Part shown: positions 1 to 7,252 of the stretch, in pieces
Layout: the number at the start of each line of letters is the position of its first letter
How positions within the stretch are numbered: the stretch's first letter is position 1
NCBI GenBank assembly: GCA_003695725.1
Contig: RFHX01000259.1
Span: 1-9,466 of the forward strand
Reading direction: 5' to 3'
DNA: 9,466 nt
From: Candidatus Schekmanbacteria bacterium
GTDB taxonomy: Bacteria > Schekmanbacteria > GWA2-38-11 > J061
Notes under the pieces: generated by a model
Told to the model about the DNA's origin: nothing
The model's input: the letters and a program-made list of their open reading frames with translations, nothing else
Database searches by the model: none
Made by a program: the position numbers and the translations under genes

Positions 1-80
1 GATCTGAATAGCGTTTCAGAAAAAATTGGAAGTAGAAAACCTGTTTGAAAATTTATTTTTTGCATATTCCCCCCTGCCAT

Positions 81-107
81 ACTGATGTCAGTGGTTATGC
101 GTATAAT
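81..107 (+). promoter_or_regulatory. Putative promoter with small palindrome upstream of the beta-CASP gene
   Basis: A perfect TATAAT hexamer at 102-107 lies 48 bases before the ATG at 156. No good -35 is present; the closest is TACTGA at 80-85, 16 bases upstream. The short inverted repeat ACTGA-TG-TCAGT at 81-92 covers the -35 position, where a regulator could bind. A weak ribosome binding site, GAAGAG at 145-150, precedes the ATG at a usable distance. The -10 is seen directly; promoter activity and any operator role are inferred. Confidence 0.4.
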
Positions 108-155
108 TAATCAAAATATAATTCAATTTACAACTTTAACCACTGAAGAGATAGT

Positions 156-1469
156 ATGAACATTACCATTCATCACGGTACTCATGAAATTGGCGGTTCC
201 TGTGTTGAAATATCAAGCGGTGAAAACAGAATAGTAATCGATATAGGAATGCCTCTTGTTGAAGAATCAGGAGAGAGATTCGATTCAAAAATTTGCAAGA
301 CATTATCGCCATCTGAACTAGTAAAAGAAAAAATACTTCCAGACATAAAAGGCATATACAAGTCTAATAAAGGGGACAAACCGATTGACTGGTTGTTTAT
401 TTCCCATTCCCATATCGACCACTACGGAATCTATACTTTTCTGCGTGATGATATATATTACTATGTTGGCGAAAAGGCAAAAAAACTTATTGATTTAACA
501 ACTTTGTTTCTTAATTTTAACGGAGATATAAACAAATGCACTTATCTTGAAAGCGGCAAAGAGATTAAGGTCGGCAACTTCACTATCACTCTGTATTTAA
601 TGGACCATACCGCATTTGATGCCTATGGCTTTTTGATTGAATGTGAAGGTAAGAAAATATTTTATTCAGGTGATTTCAGAGAACACGAAAGGAAGGGAAA
701 GGCATTTGATTATTTTCTTAGCAAAGTTCCAGAAAATATAGACGCACTTCTTCTTGAAGGTTCGTTGGTAGGGAGTGAAAGGAGCATAACTAAGTCGGAA
801 GAGGATATCGAGAATGACATAGTCAAGACTATAAACAACACTGATAAAATCGTCTTTGGCGTTTCAAGTTCGCAGAATATAGACAGGTTAGTCTCATTCT
901 TCAAGGCGGCGCGCAGGACAAAGCGGCTTTTTGTGAGCGATGTTTACACGTCGAATGTGCTTGCTGAAATAGGAGGAAAAACCATTCCTCATACTTCAAA
1001 GGGGTATGGCAATATCAGAGTCTATTTTTTCCCACAATATACCTGCAATAAACTTGTGAAGAAAAAAAGGGAAAAAATGATTTACAAATTTTACCCTTAT
1101 AAAATCTCTATGGCGGAAATTTCAGAAAACCCCGGAAACATTGTGATGATGGTGAGGATGTCAATGGTGCGTGAGCTTTCTCTTATTAAAGGGATAGAAG
1201 GCGCGTCGGTCATTTACTCCATGTGGAACGGTTATCTCGAGGAAAATTCATCAAAAAGATTCATTGATTTTATGGAAGAAAAAAATATGCAATTAATCAA
1301 ACATCACACAAGCGGGCACGCAACTATTGCCACTCTTGAGAAGTTCGTAAAGAAGACCAAGCCCAAGATGATTATTCCTATTCACACATTCAGTCTGGAT
1401 AAATATGCCGGGATTTTTCCTTCAGAAAAAGTGATTTCCGTAAATGATAGAGAATTGATAACGAGTTAA
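156..1469 (+). CDS. Beta-CASP metallo-beta-lactamase nuclease, RNase J-like, compact form
   Basis: This 437-residue protein belongs to the metallo-beta-lactamase fold and very probably to its beta-CASP branch, whose members cut or trim RNA (or DNA) with two zinc ions. The zinc motif HSHIDH is at residues 84-89, a further ligand His at 151 (MDHTAFDAYGF), and Asp173 in SGDFREH. The beta-CASP hallmarks follow: acidic motif A at Glu201 (LLLEGS), His388 in TSGHA (motif B) and His410 in PIHT (motif C). The opening IHHGTHEIGGSCVEI also resembles RNase J-type proteins. Bacterial RNase J is usually about 550 residues with a C-terminal domain; this protein stops shortly after motif C, so it lacks that domain. 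There is no signal peptide, so it should be cytoplasmic. The chosen ATG has GAAGAG six to eleven bases upstream and begins just before the first conserved strand. It stands alone next to decayed mobile DNA, so it may be an accessory nuclease, not the housekeeping RNase J. The family call is firm; the substrate is unknown. Confidence 0.9.
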   Translation: MNITIHHGTHEIGGSCVEISSGENRIVIDIGMPLVEESGERFDSKICKTLSPSELVKEKILPDIKGIYKSNKGDKPIDWLFISHSHIDHYGIYTFLRDDIYYYVGEKAKKLIDLTTLFLNFNGDINKCTYLESGKEIKVGNFTITLYLMDHTAFDAYGFLIECEGKKIFYSGDFREHERKGKAFDYFLSKVPENIDALLLEGSLVGSERSITKSEEDIENDIVKTINNTDKIVFGVSSSQNIDRLVSFFKAARRTKRLFVSDVYTSNVLAEIGGKTIPHTSKGYGNIRVYFFPQYTCNKLVKKKREKMIYKFYPYKISMAEISENPGNIVMMVRMSMVRELSLIKGIEGASVIYSMWNGYLEENSSKRFIDFMEEKNMQLIKHHTSGHATIATLEKFVKKTKPKMIIPIHTFSLDKYAGIFPSEKVISVNDRELITS

Positions 1470-1594
1470 GTTTCTCACTGAATCTGAACCGAATCTTAAT
1501 CGTCATGGGAAACAGTACCAGAGATAGGCGTTAAAAATGTGCCACCTTGTGCGGTATAACCTGATAAGCTGTTCATCTGAAGAAGAGACAGCTT

Positions 1595-2374
1595 ATGATA
1601 GACAAAGAGGCGTAAATGAATGTTTTGTCACTGAGAAAGCAGGAGGATTCTTACCACCAGATTGCACGGGTGATGGTGGGGGTGTCCGTCGGATTGTGAG
1701 GGGTTATCTAGGAGAGCAGGGAATTCCTGTGCACAGGAAAGTTCGCCACAGGAGCAAGCTGAGGCTTACAAGCCGCTTATTGAAGGCTGGTTTGCGCAGG
1801 ATGATTTTAAGGCAATACGCATTCACGATTTGCTTTGTATTCAGGGATTTGACGGTTCCTACGAAATTGTGCGGCGTTATGTAGACGGCGTAAAAAAGAA
1901 ACACGGCCACCAGGCCTATATCCCTTTTGAGACGATGCCCGGTTCAACAGGCTCAGGTTGACTTTGGGGATTTTCAGGTAATTGAGCCTGACAGTTCAAC
2001 AAAGACGGTTTACGCATTCATTATGGCGCTGGGTTATTACCGGCATATGTATGTTGAGTTTATCGAGAGATGCATATTGCTCAATTTTTTGGCCTGCCAC
2101 CAGCATGCTTTTGGATTTTTCGGTGCTGGTCCGACAGAGGTTTCTGTGAAAATATAAAGAATGTAGTTATAAAGCGCAAAAACACCGGATTATCTGGAAC
2201 AGAGAGTTTGAAGCGTTATTTATGCATTACGGCATCAAGGCGATGGTTACTCGGCCCTATGTTCTTTGGGTCAAGGGCAGAGTGGAACGCCCCATTGATT
2301 ATATTCGCGAGCTTTTCTGGCGGGGCTACGATTACAGGGGCATTCCCAAAGCCAACGGCGACATTCGCGTGTGG
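1595..2374 (+). pseudogene. istA: Broken IS21-family transposase (istA remnant)
   Basis: Pieces in three frames, read in order, give a recognisable IstA. They are MIDKEA followed by an in-frame stop and then MNVLSLRKQ (from 1595), GVRRIVRGYLGEQGIPV (from about 1680), EAYKPLIEGWF through IVRRYV (from 1761), QQAQVDFGDFQV (from 1945), CENIKNVVIKRK (from about 2145), and IWNREFEALF through KGRVERPIDYIRE (from 2189). At least five frame changes are needed, near 1680, 1758, 1942, 2145 and 2183. Of the DDE catalytic triad, the first Asp (codon 1960-1962, QVDFG) and the final Glu (codon 2285-2287, GRVE) remain. The second position, normally Asp in a YDNMK-like motif, reads Glu (codon 2148-2150). Similarity ends near 2374, well short of a full IstA of about 400-500 residues, and no istB ATPase follows. 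I found no convincing terminal inverted repeats. This is a dead, truncated insertion sequence. Confidence 0.88.
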
Positions 2375-2593
2375 CTACTCCCAACATTTTTTCACCTTAT
2401 GATTAAAAATATTCTCATTTAAAGGCATAGTTAGCAACTTATCCAAATAAATAACTAAAAGAAAAGCACTGCTGTGCTATGGAAAAATCTCCGGCTTTAA
2501 CTATGGATTTATTATGGCTTTGATGTCAGGAACGGATTGATGTGGGTATTTGACGATGACTGGCTGGTTACTACTTTGCAATTTTGGCCTTGA
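2375..2593 (+). other. Gene-free stretch between two relics
   Basis: No coding similarity was recognised in these 219 bases. They contain a small perfect hairpin, AGCAC-TGCT-GTGCT (2465-2478), with no T-run after it, so it is not a typical intrinsic terminator. The stretch presumably contains the junction between the truncated IS21 element and the truncated HlyD-like gene, but I could not see a target-site duplication. Confidence 0.4.
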
Positions 2594-2923
2594 TGTATAT
2601 GTATACACGAGGCGCTCCTTAAGAAGAAACTTACCGAAGAAACAATCCGTGTTGTAGAGAAGGAAGTAGAGCTTGCCCTTTCAGCATATGAACGGCTCAC
2701 GCTTAAATCACTGATGGAAGGAAAACTTTATAAATTTGATGTAAGACAGGAAGAGACTCTTTCAAAAGACAATAACTCCAAAATCATTATCGGTTTTTCC
2801 GACTTATGGGTGTTTCTGTCTGTAGAATCATACTGGATTGACAAGATTGACAAAGGTATGAAATTTGCAATTTTTAATACAGAAACAAAAGGAAGAATTA
2901 AATATAGAAATGTGACACTATAA
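2594..2923 (+). pseudogene. C-terminal fragment of an HlyD/RND-type membrane fusion protein
   Basis: An open frame runs from just after a TGA at 2591-2593 to the stop ending at 2923. Its conceptual product has the order expected for a periplasmic adaptor of an efflux or secretion pump. First comes the end of a helical hairpin (LKKKLTEETIRVVEKEVELA, then LSAYERLTLKS). Next is the lipoyl half-motif, where families usually show SPxxGxV and this reads SLMEGKLYKFDVRQEETL. Then comes the start of a beta-barrel (SDLWVFLSVESYWIDKIDKGMKFAIF). It breaks off after about 110 codons. The N-terminal half, the membrane anchor and any partner transporter gene are absent. The first internal ATG (2714) has no convincing ribosome binding site and falls inside the lipoyl motif, so a functional short protein is unlikely. 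I call it a truncated relic, possibly cut by the neighbouring IS21 insertion. Confidence 0.65.
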
Positions 2924-2981
2924 AAAAAACTTGTAAAAGAGGTTAATTTGTAAAGTGCGCAGGTCCGCTCTTCTGCATCTA

Positions 2982-4208
2982 TCAATCCATTCTTTCAGGG
3001 TCATCAATCCTGCAGGGTTTCTTCAGATACTTTTTTGCATAGTCATAAAGATAGGCATAATCTTTTGAATATTCCTTATAACTGAGGACCGCTAAATATC
3101 TTTTTTTTGCTTCTTCTCTATGGTTTAAAAAATCGTTTATCATGCCGATTCTCATTTCTGCCATTGGGAATACCCATATATTTTTTGCCCTTTCAGATGC
3201 AAGGATGCTGTTATAAAATTCAAGCGCTTTTGAAAAGTCTTTTTTTATCCAGCAGATTTCTCCCCGCAGAAATTTTGTTTTTGTTTCCCATATGCCTTTG
3301 AAGTGCTTATTATTTTTTTTCCCCTCATTAAACATAAAGTCTGCCGTTTTCACCGCTTCACTCCATTTTTCCAGTCTTGCATTGACGATTGCATAAAGAT
3401 AGTGAAACTGAGGATTGTTTGGATATTTCATTTTTAACTTTGAAATAACGGGAAGTGCTGATTTATAATCCTTTTCGAGATAGATATAAATATTTGCAAG
3501 GGCAATTAGTGCTTCTGTTTTGGCATATCTTCCTTTTTCTGCACATTCTTTAAGTTTTTCAAGTCCCCCTTTTCTGTCTCCAGAGAAGGAGATAAGGTAA
3601 GTGAGAATTTTTATTGTCTTTGGAAGTTTATCAAGAAAGTAGTCATACATTCCTAGTCCGAGATAAATATCCTTTTCATCAGGATTAAGATTATAAGCAT
3701 TATTAAGATATTTTCTGCCTTTATAGGCGTTGACAAACCCGGAAAACCACTTGCGTTTTATAATACTGATTGCCCCTTTGTAACCGTATGCACCACCAAG
3801 ATAGAGGAGTGCAGATGCTTTTTCTCTATTATCTGTTGATTTGCTTGTAGATTCTTCTGCTTTTTCAATTGTTTTATCAATCCATTCTTCAAAATCAGAT
3901 AAAGCATCCATATCGCTTTCGAAGTAGATTTTATTCCAATAAATCATCGATGTATAAAAGTAGCCTTCAGGTCTGAGGGGTTTTAACTCAATTGCTCTTC
4001 TGAATTGTTCTTTTGCTTTGTTTCTGTCAAGGTTATAAAGATATTCAATTCCTGATTCAATCCTTTGCGAGAATTCTATTTCGGCATCTGTGATTATTTC
4101 TGCAGAAAAGGAAACTGAGGAGAAAAGAATTGTAAAAAGTAAAATTGATAAAAGTATATTAAACGCTATATTTGTTTGGTGTAGCTTATTAGGTAATGTT
4201 TTTCTCAT
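2982..4208 (-). CDS. Exported TPR-repeat protein
   Basis: From the ATG at 4208 the product is 408 residues. It begins with a basic N-region (MRKTLPNKLHQ) and a hydrophobic core (about residues 14-31). A plausible signal peptidase I site follows after Ala36 (SVSFSA/EIIT), so it is probably periplasmic or on the cell surface. There is no lipobox Cys. The mature part is rich in tetratricopeptide-type helical pairs. The first (about residues 48-90) includes IEYLYNLDRNKAKEQFRRAI and ELKPLRPEGYFYTS. Further pairs lie around residues 120-240 and 245-380. The middle part GDRKGGLEKLKECAEKGRYA is a pattern I associate with exported TPR proteins of uncharacterised function. An in-frame ATG at 4259 would add 17 residues before the basic N-region and spoil the signal peptide, so I prefer 4208. 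The start overlaps the end of the phosphotransferase gene by 20 bases and lacks a Shine-Dalgarno sequence, suggesting translational coupling. TPR proteins are scaffolds; the partner is unknown. Confidence 0.85.
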   Translation of the reverse strand: MRKTLPNKLHQTNIAFNILLSILLFTILFSSVSFSAEIITDAEIEFSQRIESGIEYLYNLDRNKAKEQFRRAIELKPLRPEGYFYTSMIYWNKIYFESDMDALSDFEEWIDKTIEKAEESTSKSTDNREKASALLYLGGAYGYKGAISIIKRKWFSGFVNAYKGRKYLNNAYNLNPDEKDIYLGLGMYDYFLDKLPKTIKILTYLISFSGDRKGGLEKLKECAEKGRYAKTEALIALANIYIYLEKDYKSALPVISKLKMKYPNNPQFHYLYAIVNARLEKWSEAVKTADFMFNEGKKNNKHFKGIWETKTKFLRGEICWIKKDFSKALEFYNSILASERAKNIWVFPMAEMRIGMINDFLNHREEAKKRYLAVLSYKEYSKDYAYLYDYAKKYLKKPCRIDDPERMD

Positions 4209-6540
4209 TTTTTTGTAAAATAATTTCGCGGGTAATCGTTCCGTCAAAACCGTTGACATAGATTATGTCATTATCACTAATTAAATTGCAGATATTTTCG
4301 ACTGATACTACTGCAGGAATTCCGTATTCTCTTGCAATAATAGCACTATGAGAAAGCATACCACCTGCCTGAGAAATTACAGCGCCTGCTTTTGCAAACA
4401 GAGGCGACCATCCAATATCAGAGTAAGGTATTACTATAATATCTCCTTTTTTGACTTTGGGGAAATCCTGAACACCTTTAATGACTTTTGCTTTACCCTT
4501 ATAATAACCGCCTGAAGCAGGTATGCCTTTAAATTCATTACTGTTGTCTTCGGATAATAGCGGAGGTTCTTTATATCCGAAAATAGTTGAAGGAACATTA
4601 TTTACAGATTCATATTTTTTTAGCTTTTCCTTTCGTCTCGAGATTACGTCACGCAGTTTTTTGCAGTCATTAATTTTTTCCGAATCTTTTATTTCATCTA
4701 TCTTAAGATAAAATATATCTTCCCTTTCCTCTATGAAATTTCTCTCTTTCAGAACTTCGCCTATGCGGAGAAATAAATCCCTGAATAGAGAGAAACCGAG
4801 ATTATATGTAAAACTCACTCTTTCCTTATACTCTTGGCATTTTGCAGATTTTAAAAATAGTTTTTCGTGTCTCCTATTTATGAATTTCTCTTTTTTTTCT
4901 CTATGCGCATATATATTTCCGCTCTCTGCATTTATAAGTTTTAGAATCGCGTCTTTGTTTTCCTTCCATTGAGGCACTGAAAAATCATTTCCACTGTCGC
5001 TAAGGTGGCCGAATCTATCAAAGAAAATTTGAAACTCTTTCTTTAATTCATTAATGTTTTCCATTGCCTTAATATCTTCATATGATGCATTCTTTATTTT
5101 TTCTTGCGTTTCAGAAGGTAAGGCTTCAATAATGACTTTAAGTTGTGAAAGAAAAATATTGGGATTAATGTCTTTCGTGTTTTCGGGAATAACTTCCTTC
5201 ATTTTGATATTCTTTAATGATGAAAATGATTCTAGTCTCTTGTAATGAAACCCTGAGAAGAAAAAGGCGATAAGATAATAATAAGCCATTTCATTGTTCA
5301 CGTTAAAAAGCTCATCATATGTATTTAGTAAATCTGGAATAGATCCAGATTTTTCAACATCCGACTTTATCTTTTTAATAGTTTCTTCCCATACGTTGAG
5401 TTTAACGGTTATCTCTTTCTCATATGATAAAAGAAGGTAAAATATAAATGATAGAAGGCGCGGAATATGCTTAAGCATTTTTAGTTTGGGCTTAAAAAAT
5501 TTTTTAAAATTGAACTCTTCGTCAATTCCGAGGAATCCTTCGATTGCATGCCTGTCTATACCAATAGACTGAAGAATATCTCCTATAACTCCCATATTAA
5601 AATATGATCTGCCGTAAAACTGTTTTGCCAATTCATCAACATTAATATTATTTTTACCTATCAATTCAGTTAAAAGTTTTTTCCACGCACCATTTACAAG
5701 AGGAATATTTACGTCCCAAACCAAGGGTTTGATTATTCCCGGCATAAATTCGCGGGAAATTCTGTTTGAAAAAAGAGGGTCTATCCCCCTTGTGGTTATG
5801 TTTCTTACCTGAACAAAATAGATTTCCTTCCCGTCATAAACCCATTCAATGTCAACAGGAAATTTTAAATTGCTTTCAATTGACAGTGATTTTTTTACAA
5901 GAAGAGATATGATGTCATCGAATTCTGATAAAGCGCAGGGACTCTTATTGATTAACCTTTCTTTTCTGAAAACCCATCTCATTGGGGTTGCACCTTTTTG
6001 TATGAGTTTATCACCTCTCCCTTCAATTGCCTCTATTATGGTTTCCTTGAATCCGGTTACGGGATTCCTTGTAAAAAGTACACCTGATAACACCGGATTT
6101 ATCATTTCCTGAATTATAACCGCCATCTGTCTGTTGTTTTTCGGAAGTCCTGTTTTTGCAACATAGGACTCTATATTTGTGGTGTCTAAAGATTGCCATA
6201 TTTTTTGAACTGCCTTTAGAATTTCAGATGTACCCTTAATGTCAAGGTAAGTGCTGAAAAGACCTGCAGATGAAAACCTTTTTCCGTCTTCAATATTTGA
6301 AGATGACCTTACAGCATAGAAACATTTGTCAGGTATCTCTTTTTCAATATCATTTTTCAGTTTTTTTAAACCATCATCTTTGTTGCTGAGGCATCTGTTT
6401 CTCACTTCATATGGAATTAGGAAGGTTTTTGGTATGTTATATCCTTTTTTTGCAAGCAGAATAAGTCCTGCTGCTTTTTCCCCAAAATCACCATTTTCGC
6501 GTTTATTTAAAAAATCTTCAAGCTTGTAGATGTTTTTCAT
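4189..6540 (-). CDS. Dikinase-type phosphotransferase with rifampicin phosphotransferase / PEP synthase-like layout
   Basis: This 783-residue protein has three parts. The N-terminal ATP-grasp/PPDK-N domain (about 1-320) shows AVRSSSNIEDGKRFSSAG (76-93), QEMI (144-147), GVLFTRNPVTG (153-163) and VDIEWVYDGKEIYFVQVR (229-246). A largely helical middle region (about 320-670) has FDRFGHLSDSGNDF (507-520) and REDIFYLKIDEI (606-617), patterns seen in this enzyme class. The C-terminal swivelling domain (about 672-775) contains GGMLSHSAIIAREYGIPAVV (726-745), with His731 as the predicted phosphorylated residue. PEP synthase and PPDK have a C-terminal TIM barrel that binds PEP or pyruvate; none is present. 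The order ATP domain, substrate domain, His domain is that of rifampicin phosphotransferase. In that enzyme class the beta-phosphate of ATP passes via the His to an acceptor, giving AMP and phosphate. The acceptor cannot be read from sequence. The ATG at 6540 directly follows the TAA of the PlsY-like gene, with no clear Shine-Dalgarno. Antibiotic inactivation is possible, but the operon context suggests an endogenous substrate. Confidence 0.88.
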   Translation of the reverse strand: MKNIYKLEDFLNKRENGDFGEKAAGLILLAKKGYNIPKTFLIPYEVRNRCLSNKDDGLKKLKNDIEKEIPDKCFYAVRSSSNIEDGKRFSSAGLFSTYLDIKGTSEILKAVQKIWQSLDTTNIESYVAKTGLPKNNRQMAVIIQEMINPVLSGVLFTRNPVTGFKETIIEAIEGRGDKLIQKGATPMRWVFRKERLINKSPCALSEFDDIISLLVKKSLSIESNLKFPVDIEWVYDGKEIYFVQVRNITTRGIDPLFSNRISREFMPGIIKPLVWDVNIPLVNGAWKKLLTELIGKNNINVDELAKQFYGRSYFNMGVIGDILQSIGIDRHAIEGFLGIDEEFNFKKFFKPKLKMLKHIPRLLSFIFYLLLSYEKEITVKLNVWEETIKKIKSDVEKSGSIPDLLNTYDELFNVNNEMAYYYLIAFFFSGFHYKRLESFSSLKNIKMKEVIPENTKDINPNIFLSQLKVIIEALPSETQEKIKNASYEDIKAMENINELKKEFQIFFDRFGHLSDSGNDFSVPQWKENKDAILKLINAESGNIYAHREKKEKFINRRHEKLFLKSAKCQEYKERVSFTYNLGFSLFRDLFLRIGEVLKERNFIEEREDIFYLKIDEIKDSEKINDCKKLRDVISRRKEKLKKYESVNNVPSTIFGYKEPPLLSEDNSNEFKGIPASGGYYKGKAKVIKGVQDFPKVKKGDIIVIPYSDIGWSPLFAKAGAVISQAGGMLSHSAIIAREYGIPAVVSVENICNLISDNDIIYVNGFDGTITREIILQKNEKNIT

Positions 6541-7137
6541 TTAATTTTCTTTGCCTGTCAGTATGCCATAATAGGCAAAATCATCACGCTCAGCTTTGTT
6601 GGTAAAGTAAAGGATTGGGATTATAAATGTTATAAAAATTAAAACTTCTTTTTTTCCTGTTACAAAGTAAAGTATAGGAATAAGCGATAGTAGAAAGAGA
6701 TTATAGGAAATAACCGCATTTTTTGTGAGCATAAGAGTAATAAGCCATAACCCTCCGGAAATTATAAATCCATAGGAGGATATTAGGAAAAGTGCCCACG
6801 AAAATGATGACCTTCCTTTTCCTCCGCGGAATCGTGTGAAAACCGGAAATATAGTACCTACTATTGAGCAGTATGTGAAAAGAAGCATTTCTCCGTAACT
6901 CGCGCTGAGAAAGTATTTTGAAATTACTATGGGAAGAATTCCCTTTGATGCTTCGTTTATAACTGCCAGTATTCCAGCAACTTTGCCTCCTGTGTTGAAA
7001 CTGTTTGCAATACCTACATTTCTTGTCCCGCATTCATAAAGTTTTTTACCTGTAAGAAGGTAGGTCGCAATATATCCAAGAGATATTGCCCCGTAGATGT
7101 AAAATAAGAGAGAATATAGTATTGTTGAATAATTCAT
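6541..7137 (-). CDS. Divergent PlsY-like membrane protein (glycerol-3-phosphate acyltransferase family)
   Basis: This 198-residue, strongly hydrophobic protein has about six membrane segments (near 5-27, 52-76, 84-100, 112-137, 145-159, 164-178). PlsY uses acyl-phosphate to acylate glycerol-3-phosphate, the first step of phospholipid synthesis in many bacteria. The resemblance is clear in layout: GTRNVGIANSFNTGGKVAG (37-55) matches the usual GSGNxGATN block, EASKG (62-66) the DxxKG block, and GTIFPVFTRFRGGKG (94-108) the GHxFPVFLxFxGGKG block. Several family-typical residues differ: GSGN is GTRN, the His of GHxFP is Thr95, and the C-terminal RHxxNI element is replaced by NKAERDDF before GILTGKE. 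It may therefore have a changed acceptor, a changed activity, or none as a catalyst. It is the first gene of the minus-strand operon. The ATG has only an A/T-rich leader and no Shine-Dalgarno. The family call is good; the reaction is uncertain. Confidence 0.8.
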   Translation of the reverse strand: MNYSTILYSLLFYIYGAISLGYIATYLLTGKKLYECGTRNVGIANSFNTGGKVAGILAVINEASKGILPIVISKYFLSASYGEMLLFTYCSIVGTIFPVFTRFRGGKGRSSFSWALFLISSYGFIISGGLWLITLMLTKNAVISYNLFLLSLIPILYFVTGKKEVLIFITFIIPILYFTNKAERDDFAYYGILTGKEN

Positions 7138-7169
7138 TTTTTAATTTTAAGAAATTTTTTTAAGATTAA

Positions 7170-7199
7170 TTTCTATTTTATATTTTCTTATACTATAAT
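7170..7199 (+). promoter_or_regulatory. Putative promoter of the phytoene-desaturase-family gene
   Basis: A perfect TATAAT sits at 7194-7199 on the plus strand. The -35 is poor: TTTCTA at 7170-7175, 18 bases upstream, matches three of six positions. Transcription would start near 7206, about 47 bases before the ATG at 7253. The hexamer lies inside the spacer of the opposing promoter, so the two cannot be fully occupied at once. Confidence 0.4.
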
Positions 7200-7216
7200 C
7201 TTGTTAAAATCGTCAA
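7187..7216 (-). promoter_or_regulatory. Sigma-70-like promoter of the PlsY-like/phosphotransferase/TPR operon
   Basis: On the minus strand a TTGACG -35 (7216-7211) is followed after 18 bases by a TATAAG -10 (7192-7187). Each matches five of six consensus positions. Transcription would begin near 7180 and give a leader of about 43 bases before the ATG at 7137. No other promoter of this quality was seen before the downstream genes, so the three minus-strand genes probably share it. Confidence 0.55.
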
Positions 7217-7252
7217 TAATGAGGGTTTAAGTATAAAAGACTGGAGAGATGG

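Noticed and set aside
1537-1884. Apparent 115-codon open frame on the plus strand.
   Set aside because: Only its middle part matches IstA, and the similarity continues in other frames. It is a stretch of the broken transposase, not a new gene.
1704-1910. Minus-strand open frame inside the IS21 relic.
   Set aside because: It is antisense to recognisable IstA sequence and has no family features of its own.
2931-2957. Two copies of TTGTAAA in the gap before the TPR gene end.
   Set aside because: The repeat is only seven A/T-rich bases with two copies and forms no hairpin. It is likely chance.
4209-4259. Longer start for the TPR protein at 4259.
   Set aside because: It would place 17 residues (MSTVLTERLPAKLFYKK) before a clean signal peptide and increase the overlap with the upstream gene to 71 bases.
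5849-6112. Plus-strand open frame of 87 codons, with others like it (6326-6529, 4733-4972).
   Set aside because: They are antisense to the strongly conserved phosphotransferase coding sequence and show no motifs or ribosome binding sites.
4189-6540. Calling the large protein PEP synthase (PpsA) or pyruvate phosphate dikinase.
   Set aside because: The His domain is at the very C-terminus and there is no PEP/pyruvate-binding barrel, so the domain order does not fit.
6701-7033. Minus-strand open frame of 110 codons in another frame within the PlsY-like gene.
   Set aside because: The PlsY-like frame explains the sequence with conserved motifs; the other frame shows none.
7249-7251. ATG just upstream of the desaturase start.
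   Set aside because: It is out of frame with the FAD-binding protein and sits too close to the GGAG motif.
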